A stretch of 14,802 nt of DNA from JANYCG01 sp031392945 (GCA_031392945.1 JANMVT010000004.1:1-14802); one strand, 5' to 3'; shown: positions 1-7,889, counted from the first letter of the stretch. Translations and numbers: made by a program. Notes: generated by a model from the letters alone, not told the origin.

Positions 1-43
1 AAAATCCGCTACCTCTGACTTGGTTGGAGGAACAGCCGAAAAC

Positions 44-77
44 AAAAACCCGCAGAGCGTGAGCCTGCGGGTTTTTT
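44..77. terminator. Strong symmetric (bidirectional) intrinsic terminator
   Basis: A 12-bp perfect stem pairs 44-55 (AAAAACCCGCAG) with 65-76 (CTGCGGGTTTTT). Inside it, GC/GC can pair around a GTGA tetraloop. The stem is A-rich on the left and T-rich on the right, so it would give a U-run on either strand. It could end whatever transcript enters from the left edge and also back up lysA from the right, about 255 bp after the lysA stop. Confidence 0.85.
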
Positions 78-331
78 CATGTCCAAAAGCCATGGCGACC
101 AGAACTGCGGCAAACTATGCGTAGCTTATTTTTGGAATTGCACCGAGCTGTGATTTCACTGAACCAGAAGCGTTGCCGTTTGCAATTCAACCATCTCCAC
201 CCGAGTGTCGCATCCGCGCTTGGCGCTCAAATTGCGCTTTTCGCATCCACTTTTTTCTATTTTCCAATAAAAATGGCAGCTTTCCCTCTCGGGATATACA
301 TAGTTAGCTTCTATTTGTATAGCATACCGAT
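78..331. other. Gene-free, AT-rich stretch downstream of lysA
   Basis: No open frame here looks like a protein with conserved character. From about 205 to 331 the DNA is visibly richer in A and T than the flanking genes, with runs such as TTTTTTCTATTTTCC. Short frames exist on both strands: a 72-codon plus frame from 117, and a minus frame that reads out of the lysA tail. Neither has a ribosome site or a recognisable motif. The 43 bases left of the terminator could be the end of an upstream gene (one plus frame stops at 16-18), but too little is present to say. It may be an untranslated trailer or decayed foreign DNA. Confidence 0.5.
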
Positions 332-1618
332 TTAAACCAGACGCTCGTTGCGCATCTGGTCGGCGATGGATTCGCGCGCACGGATCAGATGGGCTTGGCC
401 GCCATCGACAAGCACCTCGGCCGCGCGGCCACGCGAGTTGTAGTTGCTGGCCATGCCCATGCAATAGGCGCCGGCCGACATCACCGCCAGCAGATCGCCG
501 GGCTGCACGGCCAGGACGCGGTCATGGCCGATCCAGTCGCCGCTCTCGCATATCGGGCCGACCACGTCGTAGACCACGCTTGGCGCCAGGGCGCGCAAGT
601 CCAGCGGCGCGATGTCATGAAACGCCTGGTACATGGCCGGGCGCGGCAGGTCGTTCATGGCGGCGTCAATGATCAGAAAGTTCTTTTGCTCGCCGGGTTT
701 GAGGTAAAGCACCTCGGTGACGCAGGCACCGGCGTTGCCGACCAGGGAGCGCCCGGGCTCGATCATGAGCAGGCGCTGGCCAAAACCGCGCGCGTCGAGC
801 CGGGCCAGCAGTTTGGCCCATAAAGTGTCGGCGGCGGGTGGCGTTTCACCATTGGGGCCGTTGTAATTGATGCCCAGGCCGCCGCCAAAATCAATGTGGC
901 GGATGGCAATGCCCGCCGCCTCTATCGCCTCAACCAGGTCCAGCATGCGGTCCACCGCGTCCAGGTAGGGGCCTTCCAGTGTGATTTGGGAGCCGATGTG
1001 GCAGTCGATGCCGACCACCTGCAGGCCGGGCAGGCCGGCCGCGCGCTGGTAGGTCTGAACGACGCGTTCGTGCGCCACGCCAAACTTGTTGCCCTTGAGG
1101 CCGGTGGAAATATACGGGTGGGTCTTGGGGTCCACGTTCGGGTTGACGCGGATGCTGACAGGGGCCGTCTGGCCGGCCGCCAAGGCTACTTCGTTGAGCA
1201 CTTCAAGCTCGGCTTCGCTCTCGACATTGAAGCAGCCGATGCCCGCCTGAAGCGCGCGGCGCATCTCGGTGCGGGTCTTGCCCACACCCGAAAATATCAC
1301 CTTGCGGGCGTCGGCGCCGGCCGCCAGAACACGCTCCAGCTCGCCGCCGGAGACGATGTCAAAGCCACAACCGGCCTGTGCGAACACCTGGATCACGCCC
1401 AGCGCCGGGTTGGCCTTCATGGCATAACAAATCTGCGCGCGGCGGCCGGCAAAGCCGCGCTGGTAGGCCGCCAGCGCGGACAACATCGACGCCTTGGAGT
1501 AGACGAACAACGGCGTGCCGTGCTGTTTCGCCAACGCGTCCAGGGCGATGTCTTCAACGAAAAGTTGCTCGCCGCGATAGGCGAATTGCGGTTGGCCGGG
1601 GAGGTTTTTGGTGCTCAT
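332..1618 (-). CDS. lysA: Diaminopimelate decarboxylase LysA
   Basis: This enzyme removes CO2 from meso-diaminopimelate to give L-lysine, the last step of the DAP pathway, in the cytoplasm. It is a fold-III PLP enzyme. The 428-residue length is normal. The PLP lysine is K68 in YAMKAN. HIGSQ lies at 207-211, the glycine loop GGGLG at 245-249, EPGR at 287-290, and the catalytic-cysteine motif CESGD at 357-361. The C-terminal barrel ends with SNYNSRGRAAEVLV. The ATG lies 8 bp after the lptM stop on the same strand, with no clear Shine-Dalgarno sequence, so translation is probably coupled to lptM. No dapF follows, although lysA and dapF are neighbours in many proteobacteria. The assignment is essentially certain. 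Confidence 0.98.
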   Translation of the reverse strand: MSTKNLPGQPQFAYRGEQLFVEDIALDALAKQHGTPLFVYSKASMLSALAAYQRGFAGRRAQICYAMKANPALGVIQVFAQAGCGFDIVSGGELERVLAAGADARKVIFSGVGKTRTEMRRALQAGIGCFNVESEAELEVLNEVALAAGQTAPVSIRVNPNVDPKTHPYISTGLKGNKFGVAHERVVQTYQRAAGLPGLQVVGIDCHIGSQITLEGPYLDAVDRMLDLVEAIEAAGIAIRHIDFGGGLGINYNGPNGETPPAADTLWAKLLARLDARGFGQRLLMIEPGRSLVGNAGACVTEVLYLKPGEQKNFLIIDAAMNDLPRPAMYQAFHDIAPLDLRALAPSVVYDVVGPICESGDWIGHDRVLAVQPGDLLAVMSAGAYCMGMASNYNSRGRAAEVLVDGGQAHLIRARESIADQMRNERLV

Positions 1619-1626
1619 TCAGAGGT

Positions 1627-1878
1627 CTATGGCGTTGGGGTGGAGCCAGGTGTAGTGACAGGCGCGGGCGGCACAGACGCCGCTGGGGACACCTGGGATG
1701 GGGCAGGGCGCAGGGATTGCGGCAAGGTGGCGCGATTGGCCGCTGCCGCGTCGGTGGGCAAATAGAGCCCGCCTCGTTGGCCGCAGGCGCTGAGGCCTGC
1801 GGCCATTGACCCCGCACAGATGGCAAGGGCAAGGGCGCGGACTAAAATTCGGGGCTTAATTTGGTGCTTAGGCAACAT
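1627..1878 (-). CDS. lptM: LPS translocon maturation lipoprotein LptM (YifL-like)
   Basis: A small predicted outer-membrane lipoprotein of 83 residues. A basic N-terminus and a hydrophobic stretch (about 11-31) lead to a lipobox LSAC with the lipidated cysteine at position 32. Right after it comes CGQRGGLYLP, a close match to the CG(Q/K)(K/R)GPLYLP hallmark of the family, with G in place of the usual P. The rest is a low-complexity Ala/Pro/Ser/Thr tail. YifL has been renamed LptM because it helps LptD mature in the LPS translocon. The position directly before lysA and divergent from cyaY is the common proteobacterial arrangement. The ATG at 1876-1878 was chosen because it places the signal peptide correctly; the longer frame upstream only runs antisense into cyaY. 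Its start codon shares a CATG with a possible plus-strand start. Confidence 0.85.
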   Translation of the reverse strand: MLPKHQIKPRILVRALALAICAGSMAAGLSACGQRGGLYLPTDAAAANRATLPQSLRPAPSQVSPAASVPPAPVTTPGSTPTP

Positions 1879-1903
1879 GGTGAAACTGCAACATGGTGAA
1901 ATT
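1872..1903. repeat. 16-bp tandem duplication between lptM and cyaY starts
   Basis: GCAACATGGTGAAACT at 1872-1887 is followed directly by GCAACATGGTGAAATT at 1888-1903, differing at one base. Each copy carries ATG and a GGTGA that could act as a weak ribosome site. It fills almost all of the space between the divergent lptM and cyaY start codons. Confidence 0.95.
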
Positions 1904-1906
1904 GTA

Positions 1907-2236
1907 ATGACCGACCCGGAATTCATGGACAGCGCGGAATCCGTCCTCAAGGCGATTGAAGCGGGCTGCGACCGCATCAACGACGAGACCGACGCCGACA
2001 TCGACAACCAGCGCGTGGGCGGCATGGTCACCCTGGTGTTTGCCAACCGCAGCCAGATCGTGGTCAATCTGCAAAAACCGCTGCATGAAATCTGGCTGGC
2101 CGCCAAATCAGGCGGCTACCACTACAAGTTTGATAGTGGCTTGTGGATGGACACCAAAGGCCAGGGCGAGTTTTTCGCCAGTTTGACGCGCTATGCCAGC
2201 GAACAGGCCGGCCGACCGTTGCGGTTCGCGCCCTGA
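1907..2236 (+). CDS. cyaY: Frataxin-like iron-sulfur cluster protein CyaY
   Basis: The bacterial frataxin binds iron and modulates the IscS/IscU iron-sulfur assembly machinery in the cytoplasm. The 109 residues show the family layout. An acidic N-terminal helix carries ESVLKAIEAGCDRINDETDA. The sheet region GGMVTLVFANRSQIVVNLQ follows, then the signature PLHEIWLAAKSGGYHYKF and a C-terminal helix. The start MTDPEFMDSAE is the usual N-terminus. An in-frame ATG ten codons upstream (1877) lies in the first copy of the tandem repeat and would add MVKLQHGEIV. The second repeat copy opens a 4-codon frame (ATG 1893) whose TAA overlaps the chosen ATG as TAATG. The gene diverges from lptM and converges on ponA with a 27-bp gap. 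Confidence 0.96.
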   Translation: MTDPEFMDSAESVLKAIEAGCDRINDETDADIDNQRVGGMVTLVFANRSQIVVNLQKPLHEIWLAAKSGGYHYKFDSGLWMDTKGQGEFFASLTRYASEQAGRPLRFAP

Positions 2237-2238
2237 GG

Positions 2239-2256
2239 CTGGCGGGCCAATGCCAG
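2239..2256. terminator. Weak hairpin between convergent cyaY and ponA
   Basis: CTGGC at 2239-2243 can pair with GCCAG at 2252-2256 around an 8-base loop, in the 27 bp between the two stop codons. No proper T-run follows on either strand, so intrinsic termination here is doubtful. Confidence 0.25.
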
Positions 2257-2263
2257 TTGTTGA

Positions 2264-4666
2264 TCAGTTCTTGAACAGATCCAGAATCCGCTTGCGCTCG
2301 TCGGCCGGCGGCAAGGTTTGCACCTGCGGCTGGGCCGGGTCTGCGTTGGCCGCTTCAGCTCCCATGCCAAGGGTTCGAACCCCCGCGCCTTTTGAGTATT
2401 CATCGTAGAACCATTCGCCGCCTGAATTGACCACCCCCTCGGGCGGCGAATATTCTTTCACCGGCACCCCTTTGAGTGCGTGCTCCATGAAACTGATCCA
2501 AACCGGCAAGCTCAGGCCGCCGCCGGTTTCGTTGCTGCCCATTTTGCGCGGCGTGTCGTAACCGATCCAGGTGACCGCTGCCAGGGTCGGCTGAAAGCCC
2601 GCAAACCAGGCGTCCATGGAGTCATTGGTGGTGCCAGTCTTGCCGTAGAGGTCGGGGCGTTTGAGCGTCGCCTGGGCTTTGGCGGCGGTGCCTGAGCGGG
2701 CGACCTCCTGCAACAGGCTGTCCATGATGAAGGCGTTGCGGGCGTCCAGCGTGCGCATTGACTCATCCAGCACAGGCGGCTTGGTTTCCTGCAAAATTTT
2801 GCCCTTCTGCTCGGTCACTTTGGCGATCAGCCAGGGGTTGACGAGGTAGCCGCCGTTGGCGAACACCGCATAGGCGGTGGCCATCTGGATCGGCGTGACC
2901 GAACCGGCGCCCAGGGCCATCGTCAGGTAGGCCGGGTGTTTGTCCTCCTCAAAACCAAAACGGGTGATCCATTCCTGCGCGAACTGGGGGCCGATGCTGT
3001 TCAGGATGCGGATCGAAATCATGTTTTTTGACTTGGCCAACCCGGTGCGCAGGGACATCGGGCCGTCAAATTTGCCATCGTAATTTTTTGGCTCCCAAGC
3101 CTGTCCGCCGGTCACGCCGGCGCTGAAAAACAGCGGCGCGTCGTTGATGACGGTGGCGGGTGTGAAGCCTTTTTCCAGCGCGGCGGAGTAGATGAAAGGC
3201 TTGAAGCTGGAGCCCGGCTGGCGCCAGGCCTGCGTCACGTGGTTGAACTTGTTTTTCTCGTAATCAAAACCGCCCACCATGGCCTTGATGGCGCCGGTGC
3301 GCGGGTCGAGCGCCACAAAGGCGCCCTCAACTTCGGGCAGTTGGGTTATCTCCCAGGCGCCCTTCTGGGTCTTGGCGACGCGGATCACGGCGCCGCGGCG
3401 CACCTTGATGTTGGGCGGGGCCTTGTCGGCCAGGCCCGATTGCGCGGGTTTGAGGCCGTCACCGACGATCTCCAGCGTCTCCCCGTTTTGGCGGATCGCG
3501 GTGATCTTCTTGGGGTTGGCCTCCAGCACCACGGCCGACATCACGTCGCCGTTGTCGGGGTGTTCGTCCAGCGCCTCATCAATGGCGTCTTCGAGTTCCT
3601 GCCGGTCAGTGGGCAGATCGACAAAAACCTCGGGTCCGCGGTAAATCTGGCGCCTTTCAAAATCCATGATGCCCCGGCGCAGGGCGCGGTACGCCACGTC
3701 CTGGTCGATCGCCTTGAGTGTGGTGTAAACGTTGAGCCCGCGTGTGTAGGTCTCGTTGCCGTATTGGGCGAACATCAGCTGGCGCACCGTTTCGGCGACG
3801 TATTCGGCGTGCACCCGCAGGTTGTCGGCGTTGGCCTTCACCTTGAGGTCTTGCTGTTTGGCGGTCTCGGCCTGTGCTGCCGTGATGAACTTGTTCTCCA
3901 GCATCCGGTCAATGATGTGGAGTTGGCGCGAGCGGGCGCGCTTCGGGTTGTTGATCGGGTTGTAGGCGGACGGGGCCTTGGGCAAGCCGGCCAGCATCGC
4001 CGCCTCGGCGATGGTGACATCCTTGAGCTGTTTGTCGAAATAGGCCTCTGAGGCAGCGGCGAAGCCATAAGCCCGGTTTCCCAGGAAGATCTGGTTCATG
4101 TAGATCTCAAGGATTTGATCCTTGCTGAGCAGGTGTTCAAGCTTGAAGGTCAGCAGGATTTCGTAAATCTTGCGCATGTAGTTTTTGTCCGACGACAAAT
4201 AGACATTGCGGGCCACCTGCATGGTGATGGTGGACGCGCCCTGACTCTTGGCGCGCCCCAGATTGGCCAGGGCCGCCCGCACCACCCCCCGGTAGGAGAC
4301 GCCGCTGTGCTCGTAAAACTCGGTGTCTTCAATCGCCAGCACCGCGTCGATCATCACTTTGGGGATGTCCTTGACCGGGGTGAGCTTGCGCCGCTCTTCG
4401 CCAAATTCACCAATCAGCACGCCGTCGCTTGAATAGACCCGCAGCGGCAGGATCGGCCGGTAATTGGACAAATCGGAGATGTCCGGCAAATTGGGATATG
4501 CCACCGACAGCGAAATCGCGACCACCAGCAAAATTGAGAGCAAGCCTGCTGAAGCGACGCCCAGGCTCCAAAAAAACACGCGCAGCAAAACCCGGCCAAT
4601 GCCATTGCGGGTGTTGGGCCGCCCGGGCGCGTCGAAGTCTTGTGGCGGGGGAGGTTTCAGGGGCAT
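2264..4666 (-). CDS. mrcA: Penicillin-binding protein 1A (bifunctional transglycosylase/transpeptidase)
   Basis: A class A PBP that polymerises lipid II into glycan strands and cross-links the stem peptides on the periplasmic face of the inner membrane. All 800 residues are intact. One N-terminal membrane anchor lies at about 28-56. The glycosyltransferase domain has catalytic Glu113 in AIEDTEFYEHSG, SQGASTITMQ at 141-150 and EIYMNQIFLG from 187. A linker/OB-like region covers about 310-430. The transpeptidase domain has S486-x-x-K489 (PGSSFKP), S546-K-N and K676-T-G-T. The tail is Pro/Ala-rich. It diverges from pilM, the classic ponA-pilMNOPQ arrangement. The ATG has no evident Shine-Dalgarno sequence. 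No active-site residue is missing. Often called ponA. Confidence 0.98.
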   Translation of the reverse strand: MPLKPPPPQDFDAPGRPNTRNGIGRVLLRVFFWSLGVASAGLLSILLVVAISLSVAYPNLPDISDLSNYRPILPLRVYSSDGVLIGEFGEERRKLTPVKDIPKVMIDAVLAIEDTEFYEHSGVSYRGVVRAALANLGRAKSQGASTITMQVARNVYLSSDKNYMRKIYEILLTFKLEHLLSKDQILEIYMNQIFLGNRAYGFAAASEAYFDKQLKDVTIAEAAMLAGLPKAPSAYNPINNPKRARSRQLHIIDRMLENKFITAAQAETAKQQDLKVKANADNLRVHAEYVAETVRQLMFAQYGNETYTRGLNVYTTLKAIDQDVAYRALRRGIMDFERRQIYRGPEVFVDLPTDRQELEDAIDEALDEHPDNGDVMSAVVLEANPKKITAIRQNGETLEIVGDGLKPAQSGLADKAPPNIKVRRGAVIRVAKTQKGAWEITQLPEVEGAFVALDPRTGAIKAMVGGFDYEKNKFNHVTQAWRQPGSSFKPFIYSAALEKGFTPATVINDAPLFFSAGVTGGQAWEPKNYDGKFDGPMSLRTGLAKSKNMISIRILNSIGPQFAQEWITRFGFEEDKHPAYLTMALGAGSVTPIQMATAYAVFANGGYLVNPWLIAKVTEQKGKILQETKPPVLDESMRTLDARNAFIMDSLLQEVARSGTAAKAQATLKRPDLYGKTGTTNDSMDAWFAGFQPTLAAVTWIGYDTPRKMGSNETGGGLSLPVWISFMEHALKGVPVKEYSPPEGVVNSGGEWFYDEYSKGAGVRTLGMGAEAANADPAQPQVQTLPPADERKRILDLFKN

Positions 4667-4692
4667 ATAAATGTTCGTAAGGTCGCGCCAGC

Positions 4693-4698
4693 ATTATA
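4693..4698 (-). promoter_or_regulatory. Candidate -10 box for ponA/mrcA
   Basis: On the minus strand a perfect TATAAT lies about 27 bp before the PBP1A start codon. No good -35 hexamer sits 16-18 bp upstream; the nearest match, CTGAAA, is 20 bp away. The promoter, if real, is weak or activator-assisted. Confidence 0.4.
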
Positions 4699-4851
4699 AA
4701 AAATGTGCAGCGGGCTATTTTCAGTTTGGCGCGTTCCGCATTGTTGCCTGCTACACATTTGAGGCCGCAACTGAGCCGTTACGACATGTTGGCGGAATTT
4801 AAAGCGTCTGCTTTTGACAACGTTTCAAAGTATTAAAACAGGAAAAAACCT

Positions 4852-4880
4852 TTGCGGGACAAGGTGCTTACTGATAGCAT
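4852..4880 (+). promoter_or_regulatory. Candidate sigma-70 promoter for pilMNOPQ
   Basis: TTGCGG at 4852-4857 is separated by 17 bp from TAGCAT at 4875-4880, about 56 bp before the preferred pilM start. A perfect TTGACA also occurs at 4814-4819, but no plausible -10 lies 16-18 bp after it. The assignment is tentative. Confidence 0.3.
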
Positions 4881-4936
4881 TCAAGTGAAGTCTTAAGTTT
4901 CGTCGGTTCTCAATCGGCATGTTTCAGGGGATAGTC

Positions 4937-6016
4937 TTGATCTCTTTGGGGTCTTTGTTTAATAAGCAACCCGCGCCTTTGTTGGGTTTGGACATCAGTT
5001 CATCCAGTGTCAAACTGGTTGAATTGAGCCGGGACAAAGGCGGCAACCTGGTTCTGGATCGATGCGCCATCGAGCCGCTTGAGCGTGGCTGGATCACGGA
5101 CGGCAATATTGAAAAATTTGACGAAGTGGCTGAAGCGGTGCGCCGGCTGGTCAAAAAGAGCGGCACCAGGACCAAAAACGTGGCCATGGCCTTGCCGCCG
5201 TCGGCTGTGATCACCAAAAAGATCATTTTGCCGGGCGGCATGACTGATCAAGAGCTCGAGATGCAGGTTGAGGCGGAAGCCAACCAATATATCCCTTTCC
5301 CGCTGGATGAAGTGAGTCTGGATTTTTGTGTCATCGGACCGAGCACGGCGTCTGTGGGCGACCTGGAGGTCCTTATCGCCGCATCGCGCCGTGAAAAAGT
5401 CCAGGACATCCAAGGCCTGGCCGAAGCGGCCGGTTTGAAGCCCGTGGTGGTCGATGTCGAGTCTTACGCATCGCGGCTGGCCACTGCGCGTCTGATTGAA
5501 AATCTTCCCAACAAAGGCGCGGGCACCATCGTCGCGCTGTTTGAAGTGGGCGCCCGGACGACCAGCATGCAGGTGATTCGGGACGATGAGGTTCTCTATG
5601 ACCGGGATCAAGCCTTTGGCGGGGCGCAACTGACCCAGTTGATCGTGCGCCAATACGGGTTTTCGCTGGAAGAGGCGGAAACAAAAAAACGCAGTGGTGA
5701 GTTGCCTGACGACTACGAATCCAGTGTTTTGCGGCCCTTTGTTGAAAGCATGGTGCAAGAGATTGGCAGGGCGCTTCAATTCTTCTTCACCAGCACACCG
5801 CACAACAAGGTGGACTTCATCATGCTCGCGGGCGGCTCGGCGGCGCTGCCTGGCTTGACGGCGGCGGTCACCTCCCACACCACCTTCCCGTGCAATCTCG
5901 TGAATCCGTTTGAAGGCATGGAAATGGGCGACGGGGTTCGCCTGAAAAAAATGACCCGTGAAGCGCCGTCGTACCTGACGTGCTGCGGATTGGCGTTGCG
6001 GAGGTTTCTGCAATGA
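4937..6016 (+). CDS. pilM: Type IV pilus inner-membrane platform ATPase-like protein PilM (TTG start)
   Basis: A cytoplasmic, actin/FtsA-like protein that binds nucleotide and the INLLP tail of PilN, anchoring the pilus alignment complex PilMNOP. With the TTG start it has 359 residues. Phosphate-1 loop LGLDISSSSVKLVEL begins at residue 16, phosphate-2 EVGARTTSM at 203-211, and adenosine motif AGGSAALPG at 298-306. I prefer TTG 4937 (MISLGSLFNKQPAPLLGLDIS) because AGGGGA at 4926-4931 sits 5 bases before it and the family usually begins this way. The ATG at 4919 would add six residues (MFQGIV), has no ribosome site, and would place this AGGGGA inside the gene. The stop overlaps the pilN start as ATGA. 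Confidence 0.95.
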   Translation: MISLGSLFNKQPAPLLGLDISSSSVKLVELSRDKGGNLVLDRCAIEPLERGWITDGNIEKFDEVAEAVRRLVKKSGTRTKNVAMALPPSAVITKKIILPGGMTDQELEMQVEAEANQYIPFPLDEVSLDFCVIGPSTASVGDLEVLIAASRREKVQDIQGLAEAAGLKPVVVDVESYASRLATARLIENLPNKGAGTIVALFEVGARTTSMQVIRDDEVLYDRDQAFGGAQLTQLIVRQYGFSLEEAETKKRSGELPDDYESSVLRPFVESMVQEIGRALQFFFTSTPHNKVDFIMLAGGSAALPGLTAAVTSHTTFPCNLVNPFEGMEMGDGVRLKKMTREAPSYLTCCGLALRRFLQ

Positions 6017-6669
6017 TTTTGATCAATCTGCTTCCGCACCGTGAGGCCGCCCGCAAGCAGCGGCGCGATGTTTTCAATGTGTCGCTCGGCGCAGCCGCGC
6101 TGATCGGTGGCCTGATCGGTGGCGGCATTTTTCTCTGGTATCAGACCCAAATATCGGTGCAGCAGGGTAAAAATCTGGTTTTGAACAACGAAATCAAAGT
6201 GCTCGAGAGTCAGATCAAGGACATCGCCGGGCTTGAGGCGGAAATCGCCGGTTTGCGCGCCCGCCAGCAAGCCGTGGAAGATTTACAAGCCGATCGCAAC
6301 CAGCCGGTTTACCTGCTGACCGAACTGGTCAAACAGCTGCCGGATGGCGTCTACATCGCCTCGATGCGCCAGGACAACCAGAACGTGACACTGCAAGGGG
6401 TCGCCCAGTCGAATGAACGGGTGTCGGAATTGCTGCGCAATCTGGCCAACAACACGCCCTGGTTCTCCAAGCCGGAGTTGATAGAAATTGTGGCTGGAAC
6501 GGTGGCTTTGAGCGCGAGGGAGCAAAAGAGGGTCTCCAACTTCACCATCCGCGTGCGCATGATCCGCTCAAGCGAGGTGCAGAAGGCGGTTGCGCCAGCG
6601 GCTGCGGCGGCAGGTGCCGCAGCGGCCAAACCATCCGTGGCGGCTGCTCCAGCCGCTGCCAAGAAGTAG
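6013..6669 (+). CDS. pilN: Type IV pilus alignment protein PilN
   Basis: A bitopic inner-membrane protein that pairs with PilO and is held by PilM through its short cytoplasmic tail. The 218 residues begin with MILINLLPHREAARKQRR, containing the INLLP motif (4-8) that docks in PilM. A membrane segment follows at about 24-44 (LGAAALIGGLIGGGIFLWY), then a coiled-coil (about 48-95) and a periplasmic ferredoxin-like domain. The last 28 residues are almost pure Ala/Pro/Lys. A longer frame starting at 5980 exists, but the ATG at 6013 has GGAGG at 6000-6004 with 8-base spacing and the conserved N-terminus. It overlaps the pilM stop (ATGA). Confidence 0.96.
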   Translation: MILINLLPHREAARKQRRDVFNVSLGAAALIGGLIGGGIFLWYQTQISVQQGKNLVLNNEIKVLESQIKDIAGLEAEIAGLRARQQAVEDLQADRNQPVYLLTELVKQLPDGVYIASMRQDNQNVTLQGVAQSNERVSELLRNLANNTPWFSKPELIEIVAGTVALSAREQKRVSNFTIRVRMIRSSEVQKAVAPAAAAAGAAAAKPSVAAAPAAAKK

Positions 6670-6675
6670 CAGATC

Positions 6676-7350
6676 ATGGCGACCAAATCATCACCAAAAA
6701 TTGACTTCGCGCAGATGCAGGAGAAAATTGCGAGTCAATTCCGCAATCTTGATCCCAAAGACCCCTCCGTCTGGCCTGCGTTTCCGCGCAACGCCTTGCT
6801 GTTGCTGACCTCTGTGATCGTGGTGGTCGCACTGTGGTTTGCCTGGCTCAACAATTCAGAAACTGAACTTGAGGCCGAACAGGCGAAAGAAGTCAAACTG
6901 CGCGAGGACTACAAAGGCAAGTTGACCAAGGCCGTGAACCTGGACGCGTTGAAGAAGCAGCGTGAACAGGTCCAGCAATACGTCACCCAGCTAGAAAAAC
7001 AATTGCCAAGCAAGGCCGAGATGGACGCGCTCTTGTCCGACATCAATCAAGCCGGCCTTGGCCGCAGCCTGCAGTTCGACCTGTTCCGCCCCGGCCAGGT
7101 CGCCGTGAAGGACTACTACGCTGAACTGCCCATCGCCATACGTGTGACTGGCCGCTACCATGACATCGGTTCTTTCGCTGCCGACATCGCCAATCTGTCG
7201 CGGATTGTGACGCTCAACAATTTGAACGTCTTGCCCGTGAAGGACAACAACCTGTCGATGGAAGCCACCGCCAAGACTTTCCGCTATTTGGACAAAGACG
7301 AAGTGTCCGCCCAGAGCAAGGCGGCCGCCGGGAAGGGGGCCAAAAAATGA
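6676..7350 (+). CDS. pilO: Type IV pilus alignment protein PilO
   Basis: An inner-membrane partner of PilN; together they form periplasmic dimers that link the motor platform to PilP and the secretin. There are 224 residues. A cytoplasmic N-terminus is followed by one membrane helix at about 38-58 (RNALLLLTSVIVVVALWFAW), a coiled-coil (about 62-110) and a C-terminal ferredoxin-like fold. Family-typical stretches are LPSKAEMDALLSDINQAGL and ELPIAIRVTGRYHDIGSF. The tail is Lys/Ala-rich. It starts 6 bp after the pilN stop and its TGA overlaps the pilP ATG, so all five genes are likely read from one message. Confidence 0.96.
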   Translation: MATKSSPKIDFAQMQEKIASQFRNLDPKDPSVWPAFPRNALLLLTSVIVVVALWFAWLNNSETELEAEQAKEVKLREDYKGKLTKAVNLDALKKQREQVQQYVTQLEKQLPSKAEMDALLSDINQAGLGRSLQFDLFRPGQVAVKDYYAELPIAIRVTGRYHDIGSFAADIANLSRIVTLNNLNVLPVKDNNLSMEATAKTFRYLDKDEVSAQSKAAAGKGAKK

Positions 7351-7889
7351 TTTTCAGAGGCCTTTCATTGTTGGCGTTCCTGGTGTTGGCGCTGGTCGGC
7401 TGCGGGGCGTCCAGCGAGGACGAGCTGCGCGGCTGGATGTCTGAGCAAAAACGCCAGACCCAACCCAGAGTGACGCCAATTCCGGAGCCCAAACTGTTCA
7501 AGCCCGAGAGTTATGCACAAATCAGCGCCGTGGAGCCTTTCAGCAAGGAAAAACTGACGCAGGCGCTCAAGGGCGAATCGAACCAGGCCACATCAAACGC
7601 CGCCTTGGTGGCACCGGAGTTGGCCAGGCGCAAGGAGGCGCTGGAGTCTTTTCCGCTGGACGCGATGGCATTGGTTGGAAGTTTGAACAAAGGCGGCCAA
7701 CCGGTCGCATTGATCAAGGTTGACAGCCTGCTTTACCAGGTGCGACCCGGAAATTACCTGGGTCAAAACTTTGGGCGCGTGACCAGTATCGCGGAAACAG
7801 AGGTCACTTTGCGTGAAATTGTGCAGGACGCAGTGGGTGAGTGGATTGAACGCCCGGCGAAATTGCAGTTGCAAGAGAGAGCAAAATGA
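7347..7889 (+). CDS. pilP: Type IV pilus assembly lipoprotein PilP
   Basis: A periplasmic lipoprotein that bridges the PilN/PilO dimer and the N0 region of the PilQ secretin. There are 180 residues. The signal peptide ends in the lipobox LVGC with lipidated Cys19. A long flexible Pro/Lys/Gln-rich segment runs to about 95, then a beta-sandwich domain carries the family signature LESFPLDAMALVGSL (99-113) and VRPGNYLGQNFGRV (132-145). The start overlaps the pilO stop and the stop overlaps the pilQ start, both as ATGA, showing tight translational coupling. Confidence 0.96.
   Translation: MIFRGLSLLAFLVLALVGCGASSEDELRGWMSEQKRQTQPRVTPIPEPKLFKPESYAQISAVEPFSKEKLTQALKGESNQATSNAALVAPELARRKEALESFPLDAMALVGSLNKGGQPVALIKVDSLLYQVRPGNYLGQNFGRVTSIAETEVTLREIVQDAVGEWIERPAKLQLQERAK

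Noticed and set aside
1..43. End of an upstream protein or RNA gene at the left edge
   Set aside because: One frame stops at 16-18, but five codons are too few to recognise anything, and no RNA fold could be assigned.
896..1765. 289-codon plus-strand open frame opposite lysA (and 389-823 beside it)
   Set aside because: It lies entirely antisense to an intact lysA/lptM, has His/Ala/Gly-rich shadow composition and shows no motif. It is typical of GC-rich DNA.
3239..4051. 270-codon plus-strand open frame opposite the PBP1A gene
   Set aside because: Antisense to a complete, motif-perfect PBP1A; no ribosome site or recognisable domain.
4814..4842. Perfect TTGACA as the main pilM -35 box
   Set aside because: The nearest -10-like sequences (TATTAA, TAAAAC) are only 11-14 bp away and nothing fits at 16-18 bp, so I prefer the pair at 4852-4880.
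5000..6013. 337-codon minus-strand open frame opposite pilM
   Set aside because: Mirrors the pilM reading frame; Arg/His-rich with no domain signal, and it lies within the coupled pil operon.
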